DNA from: Lamellibrachia columna
Lineage: Eukaryota; Annelida; Polychaeta; Sabellida; Siboglinidae
Length of the DNA: 64,000 nt
Assembly (NCBI GenBank): GCA_963662155.1
Contig: OY759271.1
Span: 34,571,527 to 34,635,526, forward strand
Reading direction: 5' to 3'
Notes under the pieces: model-generated
Databases searched by the model: none
Seen by the model: only the letters and a program-made list of their open reading frames with translations
What the model was told of the DNA's origin: nothing
Shown: positions 34,818-48,600 of the stretch, piece by piece
Position numbering within the stretch: the stretch's first letter is position 1
Layout: each line of letters starts with the position of its first letter
Position numbers and translations under genes: made by a program

Positions 34818-35285
34818 TTAATGTTCGTAACGTAGCATGTTAATATGATTAATGTTCGTAGTAGCCACCTGGTGGATAGCACTAAACATTACAGAATGTT
34901 CCACTGGTTTAATCACTTCTTGAGTTTGTAGCCTATCGAGTTCAGTTTCGACTTTACCCCTTAATACTAGAGGAACAGGAACTGTTTGTATTTGTACAGC
35001 AAGTTCTGGCTCAGTCCTGATTGTGGCAAGTCGTCTTTTATACCATCTTTTATCTCGTTTTTTTCTTACATCTTTTATTTTTGGTCTTAGCTTTAGTATT
35101 AATTCTGCTCTTCCTTTTGGTTGTATTTTGAACTTTTGGTTGACATTTTGTACTTTGACGTAGTACTGAACAGCCACGTAGAGAGCCGTACGCACGTGCT
35201 TCCACATCAATATGGCAAACAAATATTTTTTTAAATCCAACCCGCCCCCAGAAATGGAATGGTCCATCTCTAATCTTGCTGGCAT
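34818..35285 (-). mobile_element. Gypsy-like polyprotein fragment next to the LTR of element 4
   Basis: The last third of this 155-codon minus-strand frame includes VPLVLRGKVETELDRLQTQ and VIKPVEHS. This is the start of a Ty3/Gypsy RT region, so element 4 seems to lie within or beside an older Gypsy copy. The first part is basic and not recognised. Confidence 0.6.
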
Positions 35286-35399
35286 CCATCATGGTGCACA
35301 AGCACGAATCAGACATCCGATAGGGCCTAAAAGGCGCTATCTATACTCATTATAAACGACATAACTGAACTACTGTGAATGCCAGCAAAGAAGCATGCA

Positions 35400-36035
35400 C
35401 TCTTTAGAAGTATGGTGGACATAGTCCAACAGATCGCCTTCTTCTTCTTCAACTACTCAGCTCAGAGGTTGCATGTCTTTCAGGCTGAGCTCGAGTTAGA
35501 CGATGATGCACACGTTGCAATCGTTCTGTGATATAAGATTGTCCAGTCGAGCGAACGCTCTGTATACATTCCATTCGAGTCTGCATCCACACCTGTAATC
35601 ACTGCCCTAGAATATTTGGGAGAAGACGGCAAAGCCAGACGCCATTGTTGACCATTGAGCGTGTCCTCGAAAGTCGGTTTTCTCTGACGGTTTCCCAGCT
35701 GCAGCAGGAGAGGGCCGACCCAGAAGTATGGAATGCATTATCCGACAGTGCTGTAGAGGTAGTTGAAATATTTGAGATTGAGGCGAGCACGCCGTACAAT
35801 GATGGTAAACAGAGGCACCGTCTGTGAGAACGTGCCCGTTGATATAACAGACACGCCCAACCAGTATTGGATGAGGGCAGTGTATCTGCCATTCGTGAAT
35901 CACTTGCTGCATAAAATGGACACACGTCTATTAGTAGCGCAGAATCATTATGCCACCCAGTACCTCACAGCACGGCGGGTGAATCTGACATTAGATTGTC
36001 CAGTGGTACGAGGTGCTCCAAATCTACATCCCAGG
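35400..36035 (+). pseudogene. hAT-type (DUF4371) transposase remnant
   Basis: Plus-strand pieces in shifting frames: MVDIVQQIAFFFFNYSAQRL near 35,410, TPVITALEYLGEDG near 35,595, SQLQQERADPEVWNALSDSA near 35,695, and NQYWMRAVYLPFVNHLLHKM near 35,860. The order and style fit the domesticated or mobile hAT proteins with a DUF4371 region (ZMYM1-like). Stops and frame changes break it several times, so it is not functional. Confidence 0.65.
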
Positions 36036-36131
36036 TGATCTGTGTCAGCTACAAAATGGAAGGCAAAATGGGAGATGGGGACTGTCGCTCAAAGACCCAA
36101 CACACCCGAGGACATGCTAGAGGAAATCAAT

Positions 36132-36275
36132 CATGTTATGTACCCTAACATGTTATGTACCCTAACATGTTATGTACCCTAACATGTTATGTACCCTAAC
36201 ATGTTATGTACCCTAACATGTTATGTACCCTAACATGTTATGTACCCTAACATGTTATGTACCCTAACATGTATA
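36132..36275. repeat. 17-nt minisatellite, about 8 copies
   Basis: Unit CATGTTATGTACCCTAA, near perfect. The array is followed by an unrelated spacer of about 370 nt in which nothing is recognised. Confidence 0.95.
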
Positions 36276-36640
36276 CAACAGTCGTGATACTGCTGGTGAC
36301 GTGTCTCGACTGTCACAGCATGCGACGCCACGGTGACAACTGGCGCATGTTGGGGTGGGCCCTTACGCAAGACGTTGGATGAAGAACGCATTACCTACCA
36401 GTTCAGTCGTTCAGCGCTAACATTCTGCTCAAATGAAGGCGATGGTAGTAACTGAACCCTCTATGTAGATCTATATGATACAATCGTAAACACTTATTAC
36501 CGAAGCTTTATCATTGCCTACATATGTCTTCTTGGCTTATGATTAAATGGCTGTTATTATTATAAAGGGTTTGCGTTTGTCTATTACTATAATTATCAGG
36601 ATTGATTCTTAGTACGCGCGTTCCAATGATTTTGAATGAT

Positions 36641-37920
36641 GTTGTAGTACACGTACATGTGTTCGATAATGTTGTAGTACATGTACATGTGTTGGATAAT
36701 GTTGTAGTACATGTACATGTGTTCGATAATGTTGTAGTACATGTACATGTGTTGGATAATGTTGTAGTACATGTACAGGTGTTCGATAATGTTGTAGTAC
36801 ATGTACATGTGTTCGATAATGTTGTAGTACATGTACATGTGTTGGAAAATGCTGTAGTACATGTACAGGTGTTCGATAATGTTGTAGTACATGTACATGT
36901 GTTGGATAATGTTGTAGTACATGTACATGTGTTCGATAATGTTGTAGTACATGTACATGTGTTGGATAATGTTGTAGTACATGTACAGGTGTTCGATAAT
37001 GTTGTAGTACATGTACAGGTGTTCGATAATGTTGTAGTACATGTACAGGTGTTCGATAATGTTGTAGTACATGTACATGTGTTCGATAATGTTGTAGTAC
37101 ATGTACATGTGTTGGATAATGTTGTAGTACATGTACATGTGTTGGATAATGTTGTAGTACATGTACAGGTGTTCGATAATGTTGTAGTACATGTACAGGT
37201 GTTCGATAATGTTGTAGTACATGTACATGTGTTCGATAATGTTGTAGTACATGTACATGTGTTGGATAATGTTGTAGTACATATACATGTGTTGGATAAT
37301 GTTGTAATACATGTATTGGATAATGTTGTAGTACATGTACAGGTGTTCGATAATGTTGTAGTACATGTACGTGTTGGATAATGTTGTAGTACATGTACAG
37401 GTGTTGGATAATGTTGTAGTACATGTACATGTGTTGGATAATGTTGTAGTACATGTACAGGTGTTCGATAATGTTGTAGTACATGTACAGGTGTTCGATA
37501 ATGTTGTAGTACATGTACAGGTGTTGGATAATGTTGTAGTACATGTACATGTGTTCGATAATGTTGTAGTACATGTACAGGTGTTGGATAATGTTGTAGT
37601 ACATGTACATGTGTTCGATAATGTTGTAGTACATGTACAGGTGTTCGATAATGTTGTAGTACATGTACATGTGTTGGATAATGTTGTAGTACATGTACAT
37701 GTGTTGGATAATGTTGTAGTACATGTACATGTGTTCGATAATGTTGTAGTACATGTACAGGTGTTCGATAATGTTGTAGTACATGTACAGGTGTTCGATA
37801 ATGTTGTAGTACATGTACAGGTGTTCGATAATGTTGTAGTACATGTACAGGTGTTCGATAATGTTGTAGTACATGTACAGGTGTTCGATAATGTTGTAGT
37901 ACATGTACAGGTGTTCTATA
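36641..37920. repeat. 30-nt minisatellite, about 42 copies
   Basis: The unit is GTTGTAGTACATGTACATGT plus GTTCGATAAT. Two positions vary together or separately between units (ACATGT or ACAGGT, and GTTCG or GTTGG). Each unit carries the palindrome GTACATGTAC. Two shortened units occur near 37,305-37,375. Because the period is divisible by three, long open frames appear on both strands; these are by-products of the repeat. Confidence 0.97.
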
Positions 37921-38690
37921 ATGCTTCACCAGCTGTTATGATTAATTGGGCTGTTACATAGTAAACGGGTCATTGAATCGTGTGAATAATAGTAGTAAAC
38001 TGCAAAATCATTAAAACTAGTCTTTGTTATACATATATAATATACTGAAGGTTCATATCCACCTTGTGCCTGGGTGTCGAATAGGTGGATCGTATTTTTC
38101 TCCATGGCCGGAGGGGCATTCTTTTTAAAGTTTTAATGCACCAGGTTGGAAACGATTAGTTTGCTTTAAAAATGGACACACGTACCTCTTAGTTGTCTGC
38201 TTCCACGTGAATTTGTGCGTAGCTACGCCCCTGCTGAAGATAATTCAGAAGTGTAAATTGTGCAATGACTGAGAAACTTGGTTTGTATAATTTTAGTAGT
38301 TAAGCTGTAATAAACGCAGTTGTATCTTACAAACTTATCTTACAGTGGTTTATTCTTAATTTAGAAACAAGCCACAGCCTACATATATTATTTTTAGTTG
38401 TGCTATTTCTGACTTACAGTAGGTGTATTCTCAGTCCTACCCTATTACGAAATAATTACGCAAAACATACACTGTTCGACATTGATGGTGCAGTAGCTCA
38501 ATAGTTTGGTGTTCGACTCGTCCAGCACCAGTCCCACTGTTGTCATACTATAGGAAGCAGTGGCCCCCTTTGATTAATTTTTTTTCTCCATATGTAACCT
38601 GTTGTGCCACTACATTGCAGTATGGTGAATTAATTGGTGACTAAGGATGCCTCCTTGATATCCCCCTTTACGACATCCTAGATATGCCAC
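37921..38690. other. Intergenic, no gene recognised
   Basis: At about 38,488-38,535 there is a segment with a box A-like TAGCTCAATAGTTTGG but no good box B. It may be a worn tRNA-derived SINE. Nothing else is supported. Confidence 0.4.
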
Positions 38691-38699
38691 TGCACCTCC

Positions 38700-39240
38700 G
38701 CTTGCACTGCCAGATTTGTTAAAAATGATTACAGATGGAACACAAATCCAGCAGATCTAATTACTGCCCTTGGATGGCCAACCCTCGAACGAAGGCGCAT
38801 TATCAAACAAGCCACTACCTTCTACAACATTCTAAACAACATTATTGAGATCACACCCCCCCCCCCTCCGGGCCTACTAACTCGCTCTCGAACCCGTGGA
38901 CAATACATAGCCCCCAAGTGTCGTATAAATGCAATGGTCTTTTCATTTTATCCCAGAGCCATTCGCATATGGAATATGATTCCATCAAAAATTACCAACA
39001 TAAAAAACCCAAAATCATTTCAAGAAGCTATTATGGAACTCCCTTTCACCACACCTCCTCACCTAAACTGCCTTTAAAACACAGTGCTCAGCGTAAACTT
39101 ATCCATGGTGTGGGTATGGAGACTGTCTATGTGTGCATGTGGCAAGGCAGCGACAGTATCCATACACACAACCAACCTATTAAAAATTTTCGTTAAACAA
39201 CCTATACATAAAATAAATAAAACTATCAGATAAAACCATT
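38700..39240 (+). mobile_element. LINE 3' end (Jockey/CR1 group)
   Basis: The plus-strand frame reads RWNTNPADLITALGWPTLE, RRRIIKQATTFYNILNNII, SRTRGQYIAPKCRINA and FYPRAIRIWNMIP. This is the typical C-terminus of LINE proteins after the RT domain. It is truncated at the 5' side and broken by one or two shifts, with a C-run near 38,860. It belongs to a family different from the tails at 43,683 and elsewhere. Confidence 0.7.
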
Positions 39241-39639
39241 TCAGCAACATTAATGATACTAGTCTTTTAATCGAACGTACCACCCACAGCGCATGCGCAC
39301 AGTCCACCACAAACTCCTGCGTTAGCCCAAGTTTGGGCTGTTTGGAGTAAACCACTTGAGACTTGAGACATCCTGGTATATCCTCGGCGTTTCGACCCAT
39401 TCTTCTCTACAGCGATCCCCATTTCCTCGCAAACGCCGTGGTCTTCGTCTTTGCCTCTTCGCAGAAGAGACCACGAGCCCCGAGTTTGGTCGCGCAACCG
39501 CACAGCCTGAGCTGGGGTAGTTAAGGAAACATCTGAAGATCGTTGATCTCCCTCAGGACTGGACGTCAGAAGACAAGACATACAACAAAGATGTACACCA
39601 CACAGCACGATGGCGGCATCAGAGCGCGTGCCAGTTGCC

Positions 39640-41089
39640 TCGTGAAGTGTTCAACGTTTACTGGTCAATGTCCTCCCAACGGAATAACACTTCCAGACCA
39701 TCTGAAACAGGCCGGAGCCAACAGAAACAGCTCAGTTACCAGAAGCTGAGGAAGACGTGGATGTGAACACAGACCAACCAACACTTGAAGAGGTGAAAAT
39801 TACCATAAAGGTGATGAAGAATGGAAAGGCTCCAGGCTCTGAGGGAGTGACAGTTGAGATGCTGAACGTTGAAGATATAGTCACACCCAGACTTCTGACA
39901 CAGATCTTCAGTGACGTCTGGGAAACAGAAAACATACCAGAGGACTGGAAAATTGGGCTGATAGTAAAATTACCCAAAAAGGATACTTTTCCAACTGCAA
40001 CAACTGGAGAGTTATCACCCTTCTATCACTCACAAGCAAAGTCTTTAACAAAATTATTCAAGAAAGACTGAAGAACAGGAAAGGGAAATCCTGCAGTGAC
40101 CACATATATACTCTGAGGCAGATACAAGTGCAGACCAAGGAGTGGAATACACAACTCTGTGCTAGTTTCAGACTTTGAAAAGGCTTTTGACAGCCTTCAT
40201 CGGGAGTCCTTATGGAGCATCATGAGACACTACGGAATTCCTGCCACGCTTGTCAACATCATCAAAATGCTGTATACAGATTTTTCAGCACAAATGATAT
40301 GATGCAACAGTTTGACAAATGCATTTGAGATAAAAACAGGCGTGAAGCAAGGCTGCATCCTCTCGCCATTTATGTTTATGCTGAGCATGGACTGGATCAA
40401 AATAGAAAGTGCAGACAGGAGGTGGATTAGATGGACGCTGACAACTCAGCTAGAGGATCTGGACTTTGCAGATGACATCTGCCTAAAATCCCACCGCCTC
40501 TCGGACATGCAGTCAAAGACAGAAGAGCTTTCCACTACCGCACAAAAGATTGGACTCAAAGCCAGCATGACAAAGACCAAGCACTGGAAATCTAAGAAAA
40601 GTGGTCAGAAAACGAAAATACGCCTTTTCAAGAGCAATGTCCTTAGTATCCTCCTTTATGGATCAGAATACTGGAAAATGACAAAGACTATCAACCACAG
40701 ACTTGAAGTCTTTCAGAACAGACGCCTTCGCAAAATATTCAATATATTCTGGCCTAACACCATCTCCAATGCAGAACTCCACAGAAGAACATCAACCCAG
40801 CCCCATCACATTGGAGATAAAATGACGCAGATGGCAGTGGATTGGCCACATCTTGAGAATGCCGCAGACAGCGATAGTCCGAACTGCTCTCAGATGGACA
40901 CCAGATGGAAAACGGGTGAGAAGAAGACCGAAAGAAACATGGAAAAGAATGGTGGAGCGAGAAATGAAAGAACGTAAAATGACCTGGGGGAAGCTCAAGA
41001 AAACATCAAGAGATATACTGCAGTGGCGTGCTCTAGTGTCGGCTTTATGTGCACTTCCGCATGAAGAGGATTAAGTAAAGTAAGTAAGT
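39640..41089 (+). mobile_element. LINE reverse transcriptase remnant ending in TAAG repeats
   Basis: Plus-strand RT pieces in order: VKITIKVMKNGKAPGSEGV at 39,797, LIVKLPKKDTF near 39,960, a SDFEKAFDSLHRESLW motif A near 40,170, GVKQGCILSPFMFMLSMDWI motif B near 40,342, LDFADDICL motif C near 40,460, and the C-terminal part with WTPDGKRVRRRPKETWKRMV near 40,900 and the HEED end. Several frame shifts and stops disable it. It ends in AAGTAAGTAAGT near 41,080. This layout fits RTE-like or I/Nimb-like families; I cannot decide which. Confidence 0.8.
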
Positions 41090-41347
41090 TCTCCCAAAGT
41101 GCCCCTCACTGAAAATGTGCAGCTGGGGACAGTAGCCTCCATCGACCCTTGTAGGTACGCCAGTGGCTATGTGTAACCCTCAATGTCCTCGTTTTCCTGC
41201 CAAAGTTCCAAATGGCATGTTCAGTAAAATCAGCTGCTTTTCCAGCGACACCGAGTTGGTACAGATAAGTTTGCTTCTAATCGGTAAATTCAGATGCGCC
41301 ATTCTCTCCCCAGAGCATGACCTGGGTATGCAGCATGCCGTTAATAA

Positions 41348-41540
41348 CAATAATAATTAACTTCTATGGCGCCTATATCCTAAGGAACCTGAGCTCAGAG
41401 GCGCAACAAAACAGAATCATTAAGCATAATCGTGGACAGGGACGCGCAAAAGTCAGTATCAGAACGAGGGACAACCGAACATATATGGTGGAAATGCAAT
41501 TTGGAATCAATTTGTCTTGAATTTTTTTGGGAAAATAGCT
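41348..41540. repeat. Dispersed repeat with CTTCTATGGCGCCTATATCC
   Basis: The segment starting with AATAATAATTAACTTCTATGG is also found at 49,118-49,480 with about 85-90 percent match by eye over the first 100 nt. It continues with text such as TATGGTGGAAATGCAATTTG. A related form lies at 59,305-59,600. Probably a non-autonomous element end (SINE or LINE tail); the family is not identified. Confidence 0.65.
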
Positions 41541-42664
41541 AACATTTAAAACCGTGATCAGCGTTTTTTTTTTTGACGTCACGGTGAATCTTGATGAAAA
41601 CAATCTTAGTCTAGATTGATTATATCCAACAGTTACCGCTATGAGCTCTGTGCACGGAGGCATTTCTGAGCCATCTTGCCAATTCTCAGCGAGTCAAAAC
41701 AAGTATCCATTATTGCATACGTACTGAAAAAAATTACACATACATAGGCCTAAATAGCTCCATAATGTGGAGCCATTATGCCTATGTTCACGTGGCTGCA
41801 AGTTGCCAGCCCCAAATATTTACTTTAGACAGATTTGCATCACTTATCACCCTACCATGTCGACGTTATGTTGTCTAGGACTCTAGGCCTTCCCAACAAT
41901 TCCTGCAAGCCTGAATGACCAGCCAACCCCAGTTGGTAGTTCGTATATTTTTTCATTCTGTGCATAAATGCCTGAATGTGATCTCTCTCAGGTAGTGACT
42001 GCATGTCGGAAAATGCCTGGATAACACGGATTAGTTAATTAAATTAAATTAGCCTTACTGCCAATACGGGTAATATTAATTAATATAACTTAATTGAGTT
42101 CATTCAATTAACAACTGAAAGTATCATATGCCTGATGTAAAAAAATTGTAATCAATGAAAAGTATACTTTGCATCCAGGCGATGGTGGCAGCGACAAACA
42201 ATGGCGCCACAGCACGCAGCCTGAAGAATCGATAGCGTCGGAAATCGCGCACCTGGTTGCGACCTTTGACCCTACAGGCCACGCATCAGCCAAATTAACA
42301 CAATCTGTTTAAAAAGAATATTACACGCATCAACATGCGTACATTTATGCTGATTTTCCCAAGACAATGACTTGTAGTCATACAACCGCATTTTTATAAA
42401 AGTATAAGTAATTACACACATTGCTACAATTGACCAATGGGAAATCGTCTCTCTGCAATTTTCGCCGTCTGGTGACGTTTCCGCCGGTGTTTCCCGGTTT
42501 TGTTCCACGTTGGTTAATATTTTTTCGTTTTCTGACAATTCCTGGCGCCTTCATATTACATAAACTGTACATGTGTACTATCCTGCATTGATAGACTCCC
42601 ACGGAATCTATACATATACATAGAAGCTACTCTTTAGCCACCAGGACGCATTTACTGCCCAAAC
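41541..42664. promoter_or_regulatory. Upstream region and 5' UTR of the FAM199X homologue
   Basis: A less AT-rich patch at about 42,170-42,300 and 42,440-42,510 could hold the promoter, but no TATA box or defined site can be claimed. An in-frame TAG at 42,635-42,637 lies ahead of the ATG at 42,665 and fixes the start codon. Confidence 0.35.
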
Positions 42665-45600
42665 ATGATCGCTGACACCGGCATGTCAGTTCTGTCGACA
42701 AGGTATGCTGTTACGGCCGTGGCGGTAAATAGATCTAATAATGATGTTTATTTAGTTTTTTTACATTGCCTCAGGTTTTCCATATCGCGCTTATGATTAC
42801 CGTGAACAGTCAAATTCCTAACTTTCGTATGTAGCGTTGTGCTATAATTACTAATGTAATGTAATGAAATGGCAAATGTAATGAACTGTCATAAAAAAGC
42901 ATTGGCAGCTGTCACATTTCCATGTAAAGACAAAGTATACAGGTACAATATTTTTCCCATATTCAAAACTTTTTCGGCAAACTTGTGTTATTGAATCATT
43001 TACAGATAGCACTTTTGAACAGTTTCCATGTGGAGAATAACTTAAACATTGTGGAATTTAAATATTATAAAATACCTACCATTGGCCTTGCCCTTGAGAA
43101 TGAATACATTCATGAGTACTGAAGGTGCCCAACTAGAGGGTCTGGATAGCTGTGTCCCTAGAACATTTGGGGGGATATGACCAACTTACAAATGGTATAA
43201 TTAATTTGTTTGGGTAAATTGCAAATATTCTGACTTTTTGCAATGTACTTCACATACATATTTGTGACTAGTGTTTTTTTATAGTTTGAATAGAACTCAA
43301 ATCTGCAGATACACATGTACACATGTAGGTTTTACAACTCAACGAACACTTGCAAACAATAATTGCAATGATCTTGTTTTCAGTCCATGGGGCAGTGGCC
43401 AAGACAGTGATCTCAACCACTATGCAACTTCAGAAGTTCACAGTTTTGATCGTGGTTTTGTTGCACTTGAAGCAGAAATTGAAAGGTAGGTCTTGCAACT
43501 GTGTCACTGTACAATGAGTAATTTGGCTAATATAGCGTAAATTTATATATGCTTGCTTTAAGTGTGTAGTTTTCCTACGTACACTGCTGAATGTTATAAT
43601 ATGTTGTGTAACCATCATCCTAGGGACTGTTAAGAGTTGTTGATATTGACAGGCCCTCATACTAATTTAAATTATTCCAGAATTGAGAGACCTTAGTTAC
43701 GAAAGTTGCTTATTACAATGTGGTTTGACAACACTAGAGACCAGGAGACTAAGAGGAGACCAAATAGAAGTGTTTAAAATAGTGAACGGTTATGAGGATG
43801 TTGATAGGAATATGTTCTTCAAACTTAAAGACGGCAGTAGAACCAGAGGACACAAAGCAGCATTAGTTAAGGAGCAGTGTAGGTTGGACATGAGAAAGCA
43901 CTCGTTCTCACAGAGGGTGATAAATGAATGGAACAAACTGCCAAATGATTGTGTTAATGCTAGTAGTGTGAATATGTTTAAAAATAGAATTGACAGATAT
44001 TTGATAAGGGCGGGCTACACATAGATGAGAAAATTGTTGGACTCTCGATAAGCCAATGGCTTCCTTGTCCACTTGCCATCTGGAACTTGTTGTTTGGGAT
44101 GGCAATCTTGTTAGATAAATGTTGGTCGCATGCAAAATATGATCACTGTTGTGTCATGCAGCCCCGCTTGTTATGCAACCATAACATAGTTTTATATTGC
44201 ATAACCATTCACTGCAAGACGTTGATGATCAACAATTTAAAGTACTAATCCAGAGGGGGGGCTGAAAATTAGTACGCTTTGTACGAATAGGCAAATATCG
44301 ACAGTTGCGAATGGCCCCTTAATCAGTTGTTAAATGTTCTGTTATCAGACTGAAGATGCTCAGTGACGTGTGTTGCGAGCGGTGTCACGTGTCATGTGGC
44401 GCCAGTGTCACGAGCTCGGAGGCCAGTGCCGATGAGTTCTGTGTGGACGAGGACGTCAGCAGCAGTCTGTTTCCCGTGGTAGAAGACCAGGAATATCTCG
44501 GCAGCTCTCTGCTCAATGTCTTTGAGATGGGAGCACTGACAGGTTAGAAGCATGTCAATTATACCGCTGTGTCAGTAAGACAATTTCACAATCACTCTTA
44601 CTTATATAAATATATGCGTATGTTGTAATATATCACAGAACAGTGACGTACTTTGGACTGTTTATAAGTTGTTTTTTCTTTTTGTGTCTGCCTCAATAAT
44701 ACATGATCACTAAATGATAAGGCCTGATTAAATTTGTGAGGAATGTTTTTTAGTCACCATGTTTCTTTTTTTATTAAATATCATGTCGATCTCGACTTGA
44801 CATCTTTCTGTACCTTGCCTTAAAGTGTGTTACAATTTCATGTTTTCTTCTGTTGGTTGATAAGGGTGCTGGTTCCGTAAAATCGCTTTTTGGTATGATA
44901 AAAAATTGTTGGGCTTTCACAGTCAGAAATTTAGTACCAGTCATGTTTAGTACTAAATGTTCAGATGTCAACAACCGCTAAAAAGAGTTGTAACACAATA
45001 TTAACATTGACACTGTTACAAATTGAACAATCAAGTTTTATTTTTATACTATGAGTGCTGCAAAAATTCTGATTTTATTTGTTCTTGTCTTATATACACC
45101 AGCCCATATAACAACAGCAGGCCTCTGTTACATTGGTCTTTCTTTTCATCATGGTTTTCATGCCTCAGCTGCCACCCTGTTAGCTAAAACCTGCTATTGT
45201 TTTAATGTTTGTGTGAGCTGATGGGACATGTCTGCTGCTGTGGACTGCATAAAACGTGGGGTATCATAAGCCAGATTTCACTGTGACACCCATTGAGGAT
45301 GGGGGTTCTAACAAGGAAACAAGGATGTTAATCACGATAGTAAAATAAATAAATTAAAACATAAACATTTTTACCATTTTGTGTAAGGGCAGAAACTAGG
45401 GGAGAAAGGAATTTCTTCAGCAAAGTAGAAAGTATTTCTGCCGCGGTTTCTGCTGTAATATCAAGCATGCCAACCCTGATTTCTACTGCACATATATTTA
45501 TAGTAAATCTGCTATATTTTTGTATTATAAATATGCTACGCATGATTGACAGAATTCTGAGTTCAAACGAGGACAATGACAATGGATCGATTCTTCAGTA

Positions 45601-48600
45601 CGCAAGTTAAATGACATGCAGTGTGAACATGATATTCGTGGCAAAACATCAAAACTAAACAGATAATGGTAAAATTATATTGCAATAAATTTCCACAGTG
45701 TACACAAATCGGAGTTATTCGTAAGGGTGCTTTTAAAAAATCATTACATCGCTAATAATTATCACACAAATGTGATTGAGGTATCATTTTGTTGCTAAAA
45801 AGACTGTTATCATGGGGATATTACTTTATGAATTTCATAAAAAAAGAAAGCAAAATTTTTTTTTCACCCTGCTACCAGATAATTACTGAGTGGCTGTATG
45901 TCCGTATGCCCAATTGAAAAAAATGTAGCCATACATATTAGCTACAAAATAAAACAAAAATGAATCGAATATGTTGAAAACTTTTATTTTTATGATTTTT
46001 TCCAACACCGGGCTATGCTGATTCGGACAGGCCCATTGGTACCGTGTCGTTTACAATGAAGGTGGCGGAAATCGTGATGGCAACTTGCTGATTTTTACCA
46101 TAAAACAGCCCACAACATCGCCCTAACTGTTTGAACTAGTATAATGTGATTCACTAATGCTGTTATTCAATTTGTTGAAATATTGATGCGGAAACTTGAA
46201 ATAATCTGGCCTAAAGTGAACTGACACACAACGAAGTGAGAAAACAAAATGGTGGATTAGTAAATAAAAAGCTCAGACGGCCCAGACAACACATGTTTTT
46301 AGCGACAATTGCTCATTCTCTGCATATAGCCCGCTTGCTCATTCACATGAATAGGTCAATCAAAGCTTTCCAAAGGTATAACGTGTTACATGTTTTGGTA
46401 CTATGAATGGAAATGTAAATGTATTCTGCGGAGCATAGTAAAAGCAGCCAAATAAGGGCACCAACTAGGTGACGCAAGCTAGATCATCATTAGCTATCAT
46501 CGATATGCTCATTGTTCCCGTGTGAGGTACTGGTGACGGAAAAAAAAAATTTCTACAGAGATACAAAAATCGGTCGGAACGCTTTTCACACTAATCGTGC
46601 GGGCCAAATTCGGCCCAGTGGTCACTCCCATACAACATGGTTTTACGATTCCAGTCTTTTCAACTTACAATTCAAGTACCAGGTAACTATTATATTAAAA
46701 TCCAGTTTGAAGTTGTCAGAGACATGAGAGTGCCTGTGTGGTTGCAGAGCGTCTAGACCCAAGTGATCTGACTACCTTCGGCTGGAGCGACTCCGAGGAA
46801 AGCAGTACGTCATTAATGGGCATGAACTTTGACATTGCCAGCACTAGTGATGTCAGCGACATCAGCAAAACATCACGACAGACATCACAGAAGAGACGAC
46901 GACATTCAGAACCAACAATCGACACTAACCGGTATAAGACGAAATTATAAATTTAATAATGATAAACGTTATTTACTGATGAATATTTTATTAAATATAT
47001 ATGTAGTTTTCCAGTGGGTTGCAAATTATGGTAGAGCCTGGGTGATAAAGGTTGAAGTGTAATTATTAACTAAAATGGTCTGTTTGTGAAGGTCTCCATA
47101 TTCTGATTAACTTTTCCATGGGCAAGTAATACTATCAAATGGCAAAAAGAAACTTTAGTCAGTAATATGATACCTGCTGAAATGTGGTCAAAACAGTGTA
47201 AATGATATAATGACATTGACAGGTAAAACAGCCTTATTCAGGATGCTGCTTGGAATCTTAAGTGAAGATTCGCTCTCCTGACAGTATAAGGGGCACTGAA
47301 CAGATATCGCAGTACTGCCGACTAACTGACAGCTTCATCATTCCATATCAAATTACAGCAATGTATAAATAATTTGTAACATTTGTTACATACACAATGT
47401 GTCCCACTTTCTAAAAATCATTTTGTCCGTTGGAAACCTGAACAAAAGTACATTTTCCATAGCAATCATGACAATGGCAACCAAAAGCAGTCGTACACCA
47501 TTGTCAACAGAATTTTGATGACAAAGCAATGTGACCGGAAGTGCCATAAAAACTAGATGGCAGCTTACGAGATTAGCCTGCCATATTTTGCTCAGCATCA
47601 GACCACAGTGCATACATCTACCCAGGTATCTCCCCTCCCTATTGCAGGCCTGAGGAGGCAAAGGAGGAGCAATTGCAGGTTGTGGAGCAACTCATGACAA
47701 CCGTCAGAGAGAAGCTGGATCTACGGGAACAGCTCGAGGTGATACGGATCATTGACCCTGATGTCACCATAGATCCAGTTGACACAGAGTTGGTCGTAGG
47801 TAGGTGATCCTATTTCACTGCTGTGAAGTTCAGATTGTTGTCAGTTATTGTTTTGCACTTGTACTGTTGTACATAATTCTGCATGTTGATTCTTTGTATT
47901 CAAAAATAAATATTTCGGGGTTCAATCTAGGACTTGGCCAAGTGGGTCAGTGGCCCATCTAGATTGTAGAAGTGGACACTTTTGGACAATATTGCACTGA
48001 TTGTGCAGCATGCAAAATTACACCATTTTACCCATGTACCAAGCACATTATTTAGTGTGACAAACTATTTTTATGAACATGTTGTTTTCAGAATAATGTA
48101 TTACCTATAATATGCTAAGTAAGTAAGTAAGTATAATATGCTATATAACATTTGTATGAGAAATGTTGATATCCATGGCAAGGCTGGGATGGTGACCCAC
48201 ATATAACACAAATAGTACTGGCTTTATAGATTGTAGAAAAGTAGAAAAAAGTGATACTGTATCATTATCATTCAGAACAACAACAAATAAGATATTTTTT
48301 AGAAAGTTGTAGACAATATTATGATAATAGGAATGAGACAATTCTTTCCCTTATCGCTAATTATTCTATTTCCTCACGAATGTTGATGTTTAAATACCTT
48401 GCGGCAGCCTGACGATAACATATATACATCAAGAAGTCATCATGAACATATGTAAAAAATACAGACATTCCACCACCAATGAAAATTTTTTATTACAAAC
48501 AGGTAGGGCCATTTCAGCAACTAACTGTATAAACATAAGTCAAGAATACCAATGGAGAAACAGGAAGCCTGTCTGCACAGAAAACCCCATGAACACTAAC

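Noticed and set aside
36132..36275. CRISPR-like array (17-nt units)
   Set aside because: Units are directly adjoining with no spacers, and the DNA is eukaryotic.
36511..37961. Open frames of 198 to 472 codons on both strands
   Set aside because: They all lie in the 30-nt minisatellite; a period divisible by three keeps several frames open at once. No start context, splice sites or non-repetitive domain support a gene.
38488..38535. tRNA gene candidate
   Set aside because: Only a box A-like part is present. No box B at the right distance and no cloverleaf can be folded; at most a worn SINE head.
48117..48134. TAAG repeat resembling the tail of the LINE at 41,089
   Set aside because: No LINE sequence precedes it on either strand, so it is a plain microsatellite in FAM199X intron 5.
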